Position numbers and translations under genes: made by a program. The notes beneath the pieces were generated by a model that did not search any database, had not been told where the DNA came from, and was given only the letters and a program-made list of their open reading frames with translations. Of a stretch of DNA of 64,000 nt, positions 9,520-18,300 are shown in pieces; the first letter of the stretch is position 1; every line of letters begins with the position of its first letter. This DNA is from Actinomycetota bacterium (GTDB lineage Bacteria; Actinomycetota; Actinomycetes; Propionibacteriales; Propionibacteriaceae), in NCBI GenBank assembly GCA_020161755.1, contig JAIUOS010000015.1, positions 28,810 to 92,809 on the forward strand, in the 5' to 3' direction.

Positions 9520-10254
9520 TCAGCGGAGCGCGCTCACCTCGCGGTACCACTTGACCAGGACCAGCAGGGTGTAACCCGCCATGGCCAGAGCGAGCAGCAG
9601 GTACAGCCAGCGGAAGACCGGGACGAAGCCCCACGCCGCGAAAGCCAGGCAGAGCACGCCGTAGTCGGTGGGCAGCTTGAGCAACGACACGGTCGAGGAC
9701 GCGGCCGCCGACGGCTTCGGCGTGGCCTTCGTGCTCCAGTACAGCCGCGTCAACAACTCGGTGAGCAGCATCCCGAAGAAGTGCACGACGTAGAAGACGA
9801 GGAAGCCCAGCGCGACACCCAGCCACACCGGTTCGGCCCCCTGCCGGTAGAACCCGATCAGGACGGCGACGTGCAGGGTGGCGATCTTGCCGGCGTCGAC
9901 CACGTGGTCCAGCCACTCCCCCGCCAGGCTCCCGCCACCGCGGAGCCGGGCGAGCTGGCCGTCCGCGCTGTCCAGCGCGTACCCGAGGACGAGCAGGACG
10001 CAGATCACCAGGCCGGACCACCACGTCACCGGCGCGAGCGCGATGGCGACGATCCCGGAGTACGTGAACAGCGCGCTCACGACCGTGACCTGGTTCGGCG
10101 TCAGGTGGGCCTGGTAGGCCGCGGCGGCGAGCAGCCGACCCAGGGGCCGGTTCACCAGGAGCGAGTAGAGGGGCGCGCCCTTCGACGACTTCTGGGCGCC
10201 GCGCAGGCGCTCCACGGCCTCGCGATAGGAGCCCGAGTGCCCGGTGTCCGTCAT
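9520..10254 (-). CDS. CDP-alcohol phosphatidyltransferase family membrane protein
   Basis: 244 residues. The family signature is complete: DSADGQLARLRGG, then G, then WLDHVVD, giving D-x2-D-G-x2-A-R-x8-G-x3-D-x3-D at ~residues 95-117. Several hydrophobic segments follow, as usual for these integral membrane enzymes. They move a phospho-alcohol from a CDP-alcohol to an acceptor, or a phosphatidyl group from CDP-diacylglycerol to an alcohol. The exact substrate cannot be read from sequence. The locus also has a TagD-like cytidylyltransferase (26820-27251), so a CDP-polyol donor is possible (inference). The start has a GGGGGGAGAAG sequence just upstream. Divergent from the Wzz-like gene. Confidence 0.85.
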   Translation of the reverse strand: MTDTGHSGSYREAVERLRGAQKSSKGAPLYSLLVNRPLGRLLAAAAYQAHLTPNQVTVVSALFTYSGIVAIALAPVTWWSGLVICVLLVLGYALDSADGQLARLRGGGSLAGEWLDHVVDAGKIATLHVAVLIGFYRQGAEPVWLGVALGFLVFYVVHFFGMLLTELLTRLYWSTKATPKPSAAASSTVSLLKLPTDYGVLCLAFAAWGFVPVFRWLYLLLALAMAGYTLLVLVKWYREVSALR

Positions 10255-10429
10255 CTTCTCCCCCCACGGGCAGCCTAGCCGAATCGAGGTCGCCGGGCCC
10301 GACCGGACGCCACCGGCCCGCCCGGAGCGTACGCCTCGCTAGCATTGGGACAACGAAGTTCGACAGCGTCGGTACCGGGGATTCACGTTCGCGTGCGGGC
10401 CGCGCTGTACTGGTGGGGGGACGAGAACG

Positions 10430-11353
10430 GTGAGTGAGACGGAGCAGCGGGGCACCGCCGCCGCGGTGGGGGCCGACATCCTCCCACTGGGGCTGGCGGG
10501 CAGGATCCTGCTCAGGAACTGGGTGTTGCTGATCGCCGGGCTGGCGTTGGGCGTCGCGGGCGGCTGGGCACTCGCCCGCGCCGTGCCGCCGACCTACTCG
10601 GCCACCGCCACCCAGTTCGTCAAGGGCATCCCCGGCACCGGCGTCGCCGCCAACTACGAGGCCGCCCAGTTCGCGGTCAGCCGGGCGCGTTCCTACCCGT
10701 CGTTCATCTACAGCCAGGAAGTGCTCGAAGGGGTCGCCCGCGACATGGGCGTGAGCGACATGAGCTCCCTGCGGGAGAGCCTGACCGCGACGAACCCGTC
10801 GGACACGCCGCTGGTCCAGATCACCGCGACCGGGGCGACCGCCACGGAGGCGCGCGACAAGGCCAACTCGGCGGCGCGCCACATGGCCACGTTCATCACC
10901 GACATCGAGACCGTCGACGGCAAGACCCCGATCACCGTCGAGACCGCGGTGCAGGCCCTGCTCCCCACCGAGCCGTCCGACCCCCGCCTGTCGGTGTACG
11001 TGGCGATCGGCGGCACGATCGGTCTCGCTCTCGCCGTCATCCTGGCCCTGGTGCGGTTCTTCGCCGGGCAGCGCGTGACCGGGAACTGGCGGCCGTCGCG
11101 CCAGTTCCGCCGCTTCCGCAAGACGCGTCCGGTGCGCGCGCCCGCCCACGCCGTCCCGTCCGCCCCGTTGTCACCGGATGAAGCGGCCGAGGCGGTGGCC
11201 GACGCGGAGCGGTCCGCCCACGTGCTCGAGGCGGCCTCCGACGACCGGGGCACGAAGCCGCAGGCGAGCCGTCCGCCGGCCAAGGCCGGCCACAAACGTG
11301 GCGCGCGACGGCGCAAGCAGATGGCCTCGCGCCGTGTCCACAGTCGCGTCTGA
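10430..11353 (+). CDS. Wzz/YveK-like polysaccharide chain-length protein
   Basis: 307 residues from a GTG at 10430; a G6 run (10415-10420) lies ~10 bases upstream. Two membrane spans (~31-50 and ~188-211) flank an extracytoplasmic region of ~137 residues with a PxxYxAxA motif near its start, the layout of Wzz/capsular chain-length regulators. A basic cytoplasmic tail of ~95 residues follows. No Walker kinase motifs are present, so it is not a fused BY-kinase. It probably controls polymer length together with the Wzy-like protein, whose gene overlaps its 3' end. Confidence 0.75.
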   Translation: MSETEQRGTAAAVGADILPLGLAGRILLRNWVLLIAGLALGVAGGWALARAVPPTYSATATQFVKGIPGTGVAANYEAAQFAVSRARSYPSFIYSQEVLEGVARDMGVSDMSSLRESLTATNPSDTPLVQITATGATATEARDKANSAARHMATFITDIETVDGKTPITVETAVQALLPTEPSDPRLSVYVAIGGTIGLALAVILALVRFFAGQRVTGNWRPSRQFRRFRKTRPVRAPAHAVPSAPLSPDEAAEAVADAERSAHVLEAASDDRGTKPQASRPPAKAGHKRGARRRKQMASRRVHSRV

Positions 11354-12653
11354 AGCCACCCCCCGCGCCCCCTCCGGGCGCGTCGCACCGCGCCACCGGG
11401 TCTCCTTCGCCTGCTATCTGGTGCTGCTGGTCGTCATCGCCTCGGTGATCCCGTGGCAGTCCGACAGCTACTTCTCCGGCGCGTTCGACATCGTCGCCGT
11501 CCTCAAAGCCATCCTCGCCCTCGTGGGCCTGCTGGGCGCGCTCCTGCTGTCCGGGTCGAGCCGGGACCTCCACCCGGTCCCGTTCGGGCCGGTGATGTTC
11601 GTGGGCGCGTACCTGCTGTGCACGGTGCTCGGTGCGCTCGCGGCCGGCGACCTGCTCGCGTCCGTGGTCGTCGCCGTCCGCGTCGGCATCCAGGTGATGA
11701 CGATCGTGGTGCTCGCCCACCGGTACCCGGCCGCCTCCCTCCTGCCCAGCCTGGTGGCCGCGATCGGCACCATCGGGGCTCTCGCGGCCGTCACCGGCCT
11801 CAGCGACCTCGCCGGCGGGGGACGCCTGTCCGGCGGCTTCCCGCCGATGCACCCCAACGAGCTCGCCTTCGAGGCCGCGGTGGTCCTCGCCTGGGTCGCC
11901 GCCAAGGTCACCCAGGGGCTCGACACCATCGGCCACCTGGCGGTCGGCGCCGCCGCCCTGGGCGTCCTGCTCGCGACCGGTTCGCGGACCTCCCTGCTGG
12001 TGATGGTTCCCACGGTCGCGATCCTGATGGTCACCGCTGTCGCGATCCGGATCCGCACCGCGGTGCTCGTGGGTGCCCTGATCCCGATCCTGGTGTGGGC
12101 GGCGCTCGGGAGCGACGCGGTCGCGCAACTCATCAGCCGGGGCGAGGACGTGGACCAGCTCACCACCCTGAGCAACCGCACCATCGCCTGGCAGGCCGCC
12201 CTCGCCCCGAAGGACACGATCTGGCAGACGCTGTTCGGCAGCGGCCTGGACACCAAGCAGATTCCGGTCGCCGGGCAGTGGTGGGCCTTCCAGATCCTCG
12301 ACAGCAGCTGGGTGTCGGCCCTGGTCCAGGGTGGTCTGGTCGGCCTGGGCATCTGCCTGCTCTGGATGCTGCACGCCGGCGTGCGGGTGATCCAGACGTC
12401 CTCGCGGGACCTCCTCGGCTGGCAGCTGGCGATGATCGTGCTGCTCACGTCGCGGGGGCTGCTGGAGAGCGGCCTGTTCGACGCAACCACGGCGTTCCTG
12501 GTCCTGATCTGCGTCACCCTCGGCAACGGGACCACCGTCCGTCGCTGGCGTCCTGCGTGGCTCAACCGCCCGGCCCCGGTCGCCCGGCGCACACTGGGCC
12601 GGCCCGGGGGGTCCGCCCGGGGAGAGCCGCAGCCGGCCCTTACCACTGGATGA
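11334..12653 (+). CDS. O-antigen ligase/Wzy-like polysaccharide polymerase
   Basis: 439 residues from the GTG at 11334, which overlaps the Wzz-like gene by 20 bases. Earlier in-frame starts would extend far into that gene and add a basic, unlikely leader. The protein is strongly hydrophobic with ~10-11 predicted spans. It has the large periplasmic-type loop near the C-terminal half (SNRTIAWQAAL, LFGSGLD) typical of the Wzy_C/O-antigen ligase family. It likely polymerises the lipid-linked repeat unit outside the membrane. The translational overlap with the chain-length gene supports a joint role. The start codon is less certain than the call. Confidence 0.7.
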   Translation: MSTVASEATPRAPSGRVAPRHRVSFACYLVLLVVIASVIPWQSDSYFSGAFDIVAVLKAILALVGLLGALLLSGSSRDLHPVPFGPVMFVGAYLLCTVLGALAAGDLLASVVVAVRVGIQVMTIVVLAHRYPAASLLPSLVAAIGTIGALAAVTGLSDLAGGGRLSGGFPPMHPNELAFEAAVVLAWVAAKVTQGLDTIGHLAVGAAALGVLLATGSRTSLLVMVPTVAILMVTAVAIRIRTAVLVGALIPILVWAALGSDAVAQLISRGEDVDQLTTLSNRTIAWQAALAPKDTIWQTLFGSGLDTKQIPVAGQWWAFQILDSSWVSALVQGGLVGLGICLLWMLHAGVRVIQTSSRDLLGWQLAMIVLLTSRGLLESGLFDATTAFLVLICVTLGNGTTVRRWRPAWLNRPAPVARRTLGRPGGSARGEPQPALTTG

Positions 12654-12708
12654 GGGTCCACCGCTCGGAATTCTTCAGAAAGCTGAGAGAAATCTGAGCG
12701 ATCTTATG

Positions 12709-12714
12709 TATAAT
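12709..12714 (+). promoter_or_regulatory. Consensus -10 box TATAAT, leaderless promoter
   Basis: TATAAT ends 6 bases before the ATG at 12721, which places transcription start at or next to the start codon. No convincing -35 box is seen. The in-frame ATG at 12706 overlaps this box and is therefore not favoured as the start. Confidence 0.6.
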
Positions 12715-12720
12715 CTCATC

Positions 12721-15270
12721 ATGCCCCCCGAGCTAAAGATCTTCTCTGCCCTCATTGGCCTTGTGGCCACTGGGGCCATCGCCCTGCAGAGCGCTCCCCC
12801 CGCGCATGCAGCAGCGGTCCGCGCCGCCGATTCGGCCGGTTCCGTACAGGTCGGCTCAGCCGTCTACTCAGCCCCCGCCAACGCCATCTACGTCGCCAAG
12901 AACGGCTCCGACTCCAACGCCGGCACCCTCAGCGCCCCCCTCGCCACGCTCACCCAGGCCCTCGCGGTCGCCGGTGACGGCGCGACGATCGTCCTGCGGG
13001 CCGGTTCGTACAACGAGTCGGTCGCGGTCTACAAGAGCGTCACCATCCAGAACTACCCGAACGAGGCCGTCTGGTTGGACGGCACCACCTCGGTCAGCGG
13101 CTGGGTGAAGGACGGGTCGACCTGGCGCCACGACGGCTGGACCACCCGGTTCGACCACAGCCCCACCTACACCAAGGGCGCCGCGGACTCGACCACGGCA
13201 GGCTGGCAGTTCGTGAACACCACCACCGCGCCGATGGCCGCCCACCCCGACGCCGTCTGGATCGACGGCCAGGCCATGTGGCAGGTGAAGTCGAAGTCGC
13301 TGGTGACCGCGGGGACCTTCTTCCTCGACGAGAGCACGTCCAAGCTGTACGTCGGCACCGACCCGACCTCGAAGTCCGTGGCCGCCAGCAACCTCCAGCA
13401 GGCGATCAACGTGCGGGCCAGCGGCGTCACCGTCCGTGGCATCGGCGTCCGCCGGTACGCGACCTCGGTCTGGCAGATGGGCACCATCACGGCCGAGAAG
13501 CCCGGCGCCACCTTCGAGAACGTGGACATCCAGGACTCCGCGACCACCGGCATCAGCCTGGACGCGGCGAACGCCACCCTGCGCAGGGTCACCGTCACCA
13601 ACAGCGGCATGCTCGGCGTGCACGCCAACTACGCCGACAACCTCGTCCTCGACAAGGTGTCCGCGCGCTACAACAACAACCAGAAGTTCAACGCCGCTCC
13701 CAACGCGGGCGGTGTGAAGATCGGCCACCTGCGCGGCGTCAAGGTCATCGACACCGACGTCAGCGACAACTACGCGTACGGCTTCTGGGAGGACTGCTCG
13801 GTGTACAACACCGTGATCACCTCCTCGAACTTCACCAACAACGCGAACGCCGGCGTCTTCCTGGAGATCTCCGCGAAGGCGATCGTCGCCGACTCCCTGG
13901 TGGCCGACAACGGCGCCGAGGGCATCCTGGTGAACAACACCAGCGACGTGAAGCTGTGGAACAACACCATCGTCGGCAACGCCCGCCCGCTCAACCTGGT
14001 GCAGGACTCGCGCCGCAACACGAACAAGAACGACCAGGCCGTCGACACCCGCCAGTCATTCCCCGACCCGACCATGCCCTGGACGCTCGGCCCGGTCGTG
14101 GTGTCGAACAACGTGATCGGCCCGATCGCCTCCGGCAACTGTGAGCTGTGCGTCGAGGACTTCAGCTCGTCGAAGTACTCGGCCGCCAAGATGGGCATCA
14201 CCGCGAACGGCAACGTGTACAACCGGACGTCCGCCTCCAGCCCGACGTGGCTGGTCGTGTGGGCCCGTACCGACACCAGCCCGGCCGTCTACAACACGCT
14301 GTCCGCCTTCCAGAGCGCCACCGGCCACGAGGCACGGGGTCGGGAGTTCACCGGCAGCAAGGTCGTCGACTCGGCGGGCGTGCTCAGTTCGTCGGTGACG
14401 GACGTGACCTCGCAGGTCGCGCTCGGACTGCCGTCCGACATCGCGTCGGCGCTCGGCCGCTCGGCCGGCGACAAGCACCTCGGCATCTGGACCGACACGG
14501 TCTCCGTCGCCGTGACGCCCACGACCACCCCGACGGCGACAGCCACTGCCACCGCCACGGCCACGGCCACGGCGACCGCGACCGCGACCGCCACGGCGAC
14601 TCCGACCGCGACGGCCACCACGACCGCTGGGGCCGGCAAGGTCGCTTCCGACGAGTTCGGGCGTTCGGTCAAGTCCGGCTGGGGCTCGGCGGACGTCGGT
14701 GGCACCTGGGTGGCCTCCACCCCGAGCAAGTTCACCGTCGGCAGCGGGCTGGGCACCATCAAGCTGGCCAAGGGCCAGTCGAGCATCGCCCGGCTCAACG
14801 CGGCGAGTTCCACGTCCACCCAGCTGACCGCCTCGGTGACCATGAACCAGAAGGTCACCGGAACGGGTCAGTACGTGAGCTTCGTCGGTCGCACGGTCGA
14901 CGGTGTCGGTGACTACCGCGCCCGCCTCAAGATCAGCAAGGGTGGTGCCGTCACCGCGCAGCTGCTGTCCCGGGCGAACGGCAGGACCACCGTGCTGACG
15001 AGCACCCCGGTCTCCGGCCTCACGTGGACGACCGGCAGCACCCTCCACGTGACGCTGCAGGTCACCGGCACGGGCACGACCAACCTGCGCGCCAAGGTCT
15101 GGCGCTCGGACGCCGCGGAGCCCAGCACCTGGCAGGTGACCGCCAGCGACAGCTCGGCCGGGCTCCAGAAGGCCGGCGGTGTCGGTCTGGCCGCCGCCAC
15201 CAACGCCAAGACGTCGAACGGTGCCGTCCTGTACCGCTTCGACCAGCTGGCGGTGACGACGGTCGCCTGA
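12721..15270 (+). CDS. Secreted right-handed parallel beta-helix protein with shared C-terminal module
   Basis: 849 residues from the ATG at 12721. Signal peptide 1 to ~31 (ends PAHAA). Residues ~52-120 are DUF1565-like (YVAKNGSDSNAGT, PLATLTQAL), and the rest up to ~570 reads as beta-helix coils with regular GV/TV, SNN and N-rich turns, as in pectate-lyase-like folds. A Thr-Ala linker encoded by a near-perfect repeat follows. The last ~205 residues (DEFGRS, GWGSADVGGTW, LRAKVWRSD, EPSTWQ) are the module found in the two giant propeller proteins. No catalytic residues could be assigned with confidence. It may be a polysaccharide lyase, epimerase or binding protein acting on the locus polymer (inference). 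Transcription is probably leaderless. Confidence 0.8.
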   Translation: MPPELKIFSALIGLVATGAIALQSAPPAHAAAVRAADSAGSVQVGSAVYSAPANAIYVAKNGSDSNAGTLSAPLATLTQALAVAGDGATIVLRAGSYNESVAVYKSVTIQNYPNEAVWLDGTTSVSGWVKDGSTWRHDGWTTRFDHSPTYTKGAADSTTAGWQFVNTTTAPMAAHPDAVWIDGQAMWQVKSKSLVTAGTFFLDESTSKLYVGTDPTSKSVAASNLQQAINVRASGVTVRGIGVRRYATSVWQMGTITAEKPGATFENVDIQDSATTGISLDAANATLRRVTVTNSGMLGVHANYADNLVLDKVSARYNNNQKFNAAPNAGGVKIGHLRGVKVIDTDVSDNYAYGFWEDCSVYNTVITSSNFTNNANAGVFLEISAKAIVADSLVADNGAEGILVNNTSDVKLWNNTIVGNARPLNLVQDSRRNTNKNDQAVDTRQSFPDPTMPWTLGPVVVSNNVIGPIASGNCELCVEDFSSSKYSAAKMGITANGNVYNRTSASSPTWLVVWARTDTSPAVYNTLSAFQSATGHEARGREFTGSKVVDSAGVLSSSVTDVTSQVALGLPSDIASALGRSAGDKHLGIWTDTVSVAVTPTTTPTATATATATATATATATATATATPTATATTTAGAGKVASDEFGRSVKSGWGSADVGGTWVASTPSKFTVGSGLGTIKLAKGQSSIARLNAASSTSTQLTASVTMNQKVTGTGQYVSFVGRTVDGVGDYRARLKISKGGAVTAQLLSRANGRTTVLTSTPVSGLTWTTGSTLHVTLQVTGTGTTNLRAKVWRSDAAEPSTWQVTASDSSAGLQKAGGVGLAAATNAKTSNGAVLYRFDQLAVTTVA
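14521..14628 (+). repeat. In-frame Thr-Ala codon repeat (linker)
   Basis: Tandem ACC/ACG-GCC/GCG codon pairs encode a Thr-Ala linker flanked by Pro-Thr units in the beta-helix protein. The near-identical six-base units could slip in replication without changing frame, so linker length may vary between strains. Confidence 0.8.
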
Positions 15271-15319
15271 GCGACCCCGAGCGTCCGACCGGGTGACCGG
15301 CGGACGCGCCCGAGAGCAG

Positions 15320-15357
15320 ACGAGTGCCCGGTCCCCTCGCGGGGGCCGGGCACTCGT
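15320..15357. terminator. Bidirectional hairpin terminator
   Basis: A ~17-bp stem with one G-U pair and a TCGC loop lies between the converging beta-helix gene (+) and the second propeller gene (-). Confidence 0.8.
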
Positions 15358-15366
15358 CGGTTCGGC

Positions 15367-18300
15367 TTACTGCGCCAGGGACTTCACCAGCAGCCCGTCG
15401 TAGGAGAAGACCACCGGACCGTTGGTCGTCGACCCGGACAGGTAGGTGTACAGCCCGACCGCTCCGGCGCCCTGGAGGGCAGCGGTGGTGTCGGTCGTGC
15501 TGGACGTCCAGCTGGTCGGCTCCGTCGCGCCCTTCCAGGCCTTCGCCCGGATGGTCGTCGTCCCGTTGCCGGTCACCTGCACCCGCAGCTGGAGCACCTC
15601 ACCGGGGCTGACGGTAAGGCCGCTGACCGTGGTCGTGGAGAGCACCGTCTCGGTGCCCCCGACGGTCCTCGCCAGGTAGACCGTGACGCCGGTGCTCAGC
15701 ACCCGGACCTTCGCCCGGTAGTCGTTGCCGGTCGAGACGAGGCGTCCGATCGCACTCACATACTGGCCACCGCCGGTCGCCGCCTGGTCGATGCCCACCG
15801 ACACCGTCAGGTCGGTGTCCGCCGAGGAGACCGACGGAAGGCTCGCGGTGTAGCCCTGCCCGGCGGCGAGGGTGACCTTGCCCGTCCCGCCCGAGACCGA
15901 GAACTTGCTCGCACCCGAGGTCAGCGACCAGGCGCCGCCGGTGTCCGCACTCCCCCAGCCACCGGTGACCGTCCGGCCGAAGTCGTCCTTCGCCAGCGGT
16001 CCGGGAGCCACCACCGTCACCGTCTTGGTCACCGAGTCGGTGCCGTTGCGGTTGTCGGTCACGGTCAGCTTCACCGAGAAGCTGCCGCCATCGGCGTAGG
16101 TGTGGCTGGCCGTCGCGCCGGTGGCGGTGCCGCCGTCCCCGAAGGTCCACGCGTAGGAGGCGACCGTCCCGTCGGGATCCGTCGAGCCGCCGGCGTCGAC
16201 CGTCACCTGGAGCCCGTTGACCGTGCTCGTGAAGGCCGCGGTCGGGTTCTGGTTGGGCCGGACCGCGGTGACGCTCCGGGTGGTCGTCGCCGTGCCGCCG
16301 TCGTCGTCGGTCACCGTCAGCGTGATGGTGAACGCGCCGGCGTCGGCGTAGGCGTGGGTCGCGGTTGCGCCGCTCCCGGTGGTGCCGTCGCCGAAGTCCC
16401 AGGCATAGAGCGCGACGTTGCCGTCGGGATCGCTGCTGCCGGTGCCGTCGACGCTCAACGACAGGTCGGTGATCGACGCGGTGAAGGACGCCGTCGGCAA
16501 CTGGTTGGGCGGGTTGACCGCGGTCACCTGGTGGGTGACCGAGGCGGTGCCGCCCCGGTTGTCGGTGACGGTGAGGGTGACCAGGTAGTCGCCGGCCACG
16601 TCGTAGGCGTGCGTCGGGCTGACGCCCGCCGCCGTCCCGCCGTCACCGAACGTCCAGCTGTAGCCGGTGACCGACCCGTCGGCGTCGGCGGACGCCGCGG
16701 CGTCGAAGCCCACCGACAGGTAGGCCACCGTGCTCGTGAACGCCGCCGTCGGCAGCTGGTTGGCCACGACGGTCACCGACTGCGACGACGTGCCCGTCGC
16801 CCCGCGGTTGTCCGTCACGGTGAGGACGACCTGGTAGGTGCCCGCCGCCGCATACGTGTGCGTGGTGGTGGCCCCGGTGTCGGAGTGGCCGTCACCGAAG
16901 TCCCAGGCGTAGCTCGCGACCGTGCCGTCGACGTCGGTGGACGCCGAGGCGTCGAAGCCGACCTGGAGCAGGTCCTTGGTGGCCGTGAACGATGCCACCG
17001 GCGCCTGGTTCGGGCCGACGCTGACCGGCGTCGACCGCGTGCCCGTCGCACCCTGCGGGTCGGTCACGGTCAGGGTGATCGTGTACGTCCCACCGGCAGC
17101 GTACGTGTGGGTGGCGGTCGGCCCGGTCGCCGTGGCGCCGTCGCCGAAGTTCCACGCGTAGCTCGCCACCGGCCCGTCGGGATCGGTCGACGCCGACCCG
17201 TCGACGCTCACCTGGAGGAAGTCGGCGGAGGTGGTGAAGGAGGCGACCGGGTTACGGTTCGACGCCGACCGCCCGGAGGCGGCGTAGTGCGCCCGGATCG
17301 CGTCCTCGGACAATGCCGTCGGGTAGACGGCGGCCTCGTCCAGGGTCCCGGTGAAGTAGGTGTTCGTCGAACCCGACCAGACCCGGTCACCGCCGATGCG
17401 GAACGAGCCGGTGTAGTCCTGGCTCACCGAGTTGCTGTTGCTCCCCACCAGGACGGTGTCGACCCACAGCCGCATCCCGCCGCTGCCCTGGCTCGCCACC
17501 AGGTAGTGCCACTGGCCGTCGTTGTAGGCCGACGTGCTGGTGAGGACCACCTGGCTGCCGGCGTTGGCGCCGAAGGACACCTTGCCGTTGTCCAGCATCC
17601 ACACGTGCCGGTCGTAGCTCGAGCTCAGGCCACTGGTGGCGTTGCCGAACCCGATCAGCTTGCCGCCCTTGGTGGTGGTGGTCTTGAACCACACCTCCTC
17701 GGTGTAGGCCTGCGGGGCGTTCCAGGAGTACTTGTCGACGACCAGGCCGTTGGTCTGGAAGTTGGCGGCGGTGTTCCCGGTGATCGGGCCGGTCTGGCCG
17801 CCGGTCACCGAACCGGTCTGGTTGCCCGTCCGGCCGTTGCCGCTCTCATCGACCAGGGTCGAGGAGATGGTGTTCAGCCGCCAGAACAGGTCGGGCGAGT
17901 CCGCGGTGACCGCCTGGCCGTAGGCGTCGGTCGGCGCCGCCGGCCACGTCTGGGCGCGTCCGCTGGCCAGGTAGTGCGCCTTGACCTGGGCGGCCGTGAG
18001 CGCGGACGGGTAGACCGCGACCTCGTCGAAGCTGCCGACCAGGCCGGCGTCGCTCGGCGCGCTGCTGTAGCCGCTGACCGAGTCGTTACCGATCCGCCAG
18101 TAGCCGTCGTAGTCGCGCGCCGAGACGTAGCGCTGGTCGCGCCCGACCCGGAGCCCGTCCACGAACAGCTGCATGCCGTTCGTCGGATCCAGCGTGCCGA
18201 CCACGTGGTGCCACTGGCCGTCGTTGATCGCGACCCGGCTGGACACCGGGCGCTGGGCGCCGCTGTACACCGTGAAGTTCGGCCGGCCCGAGGTGTCGAG

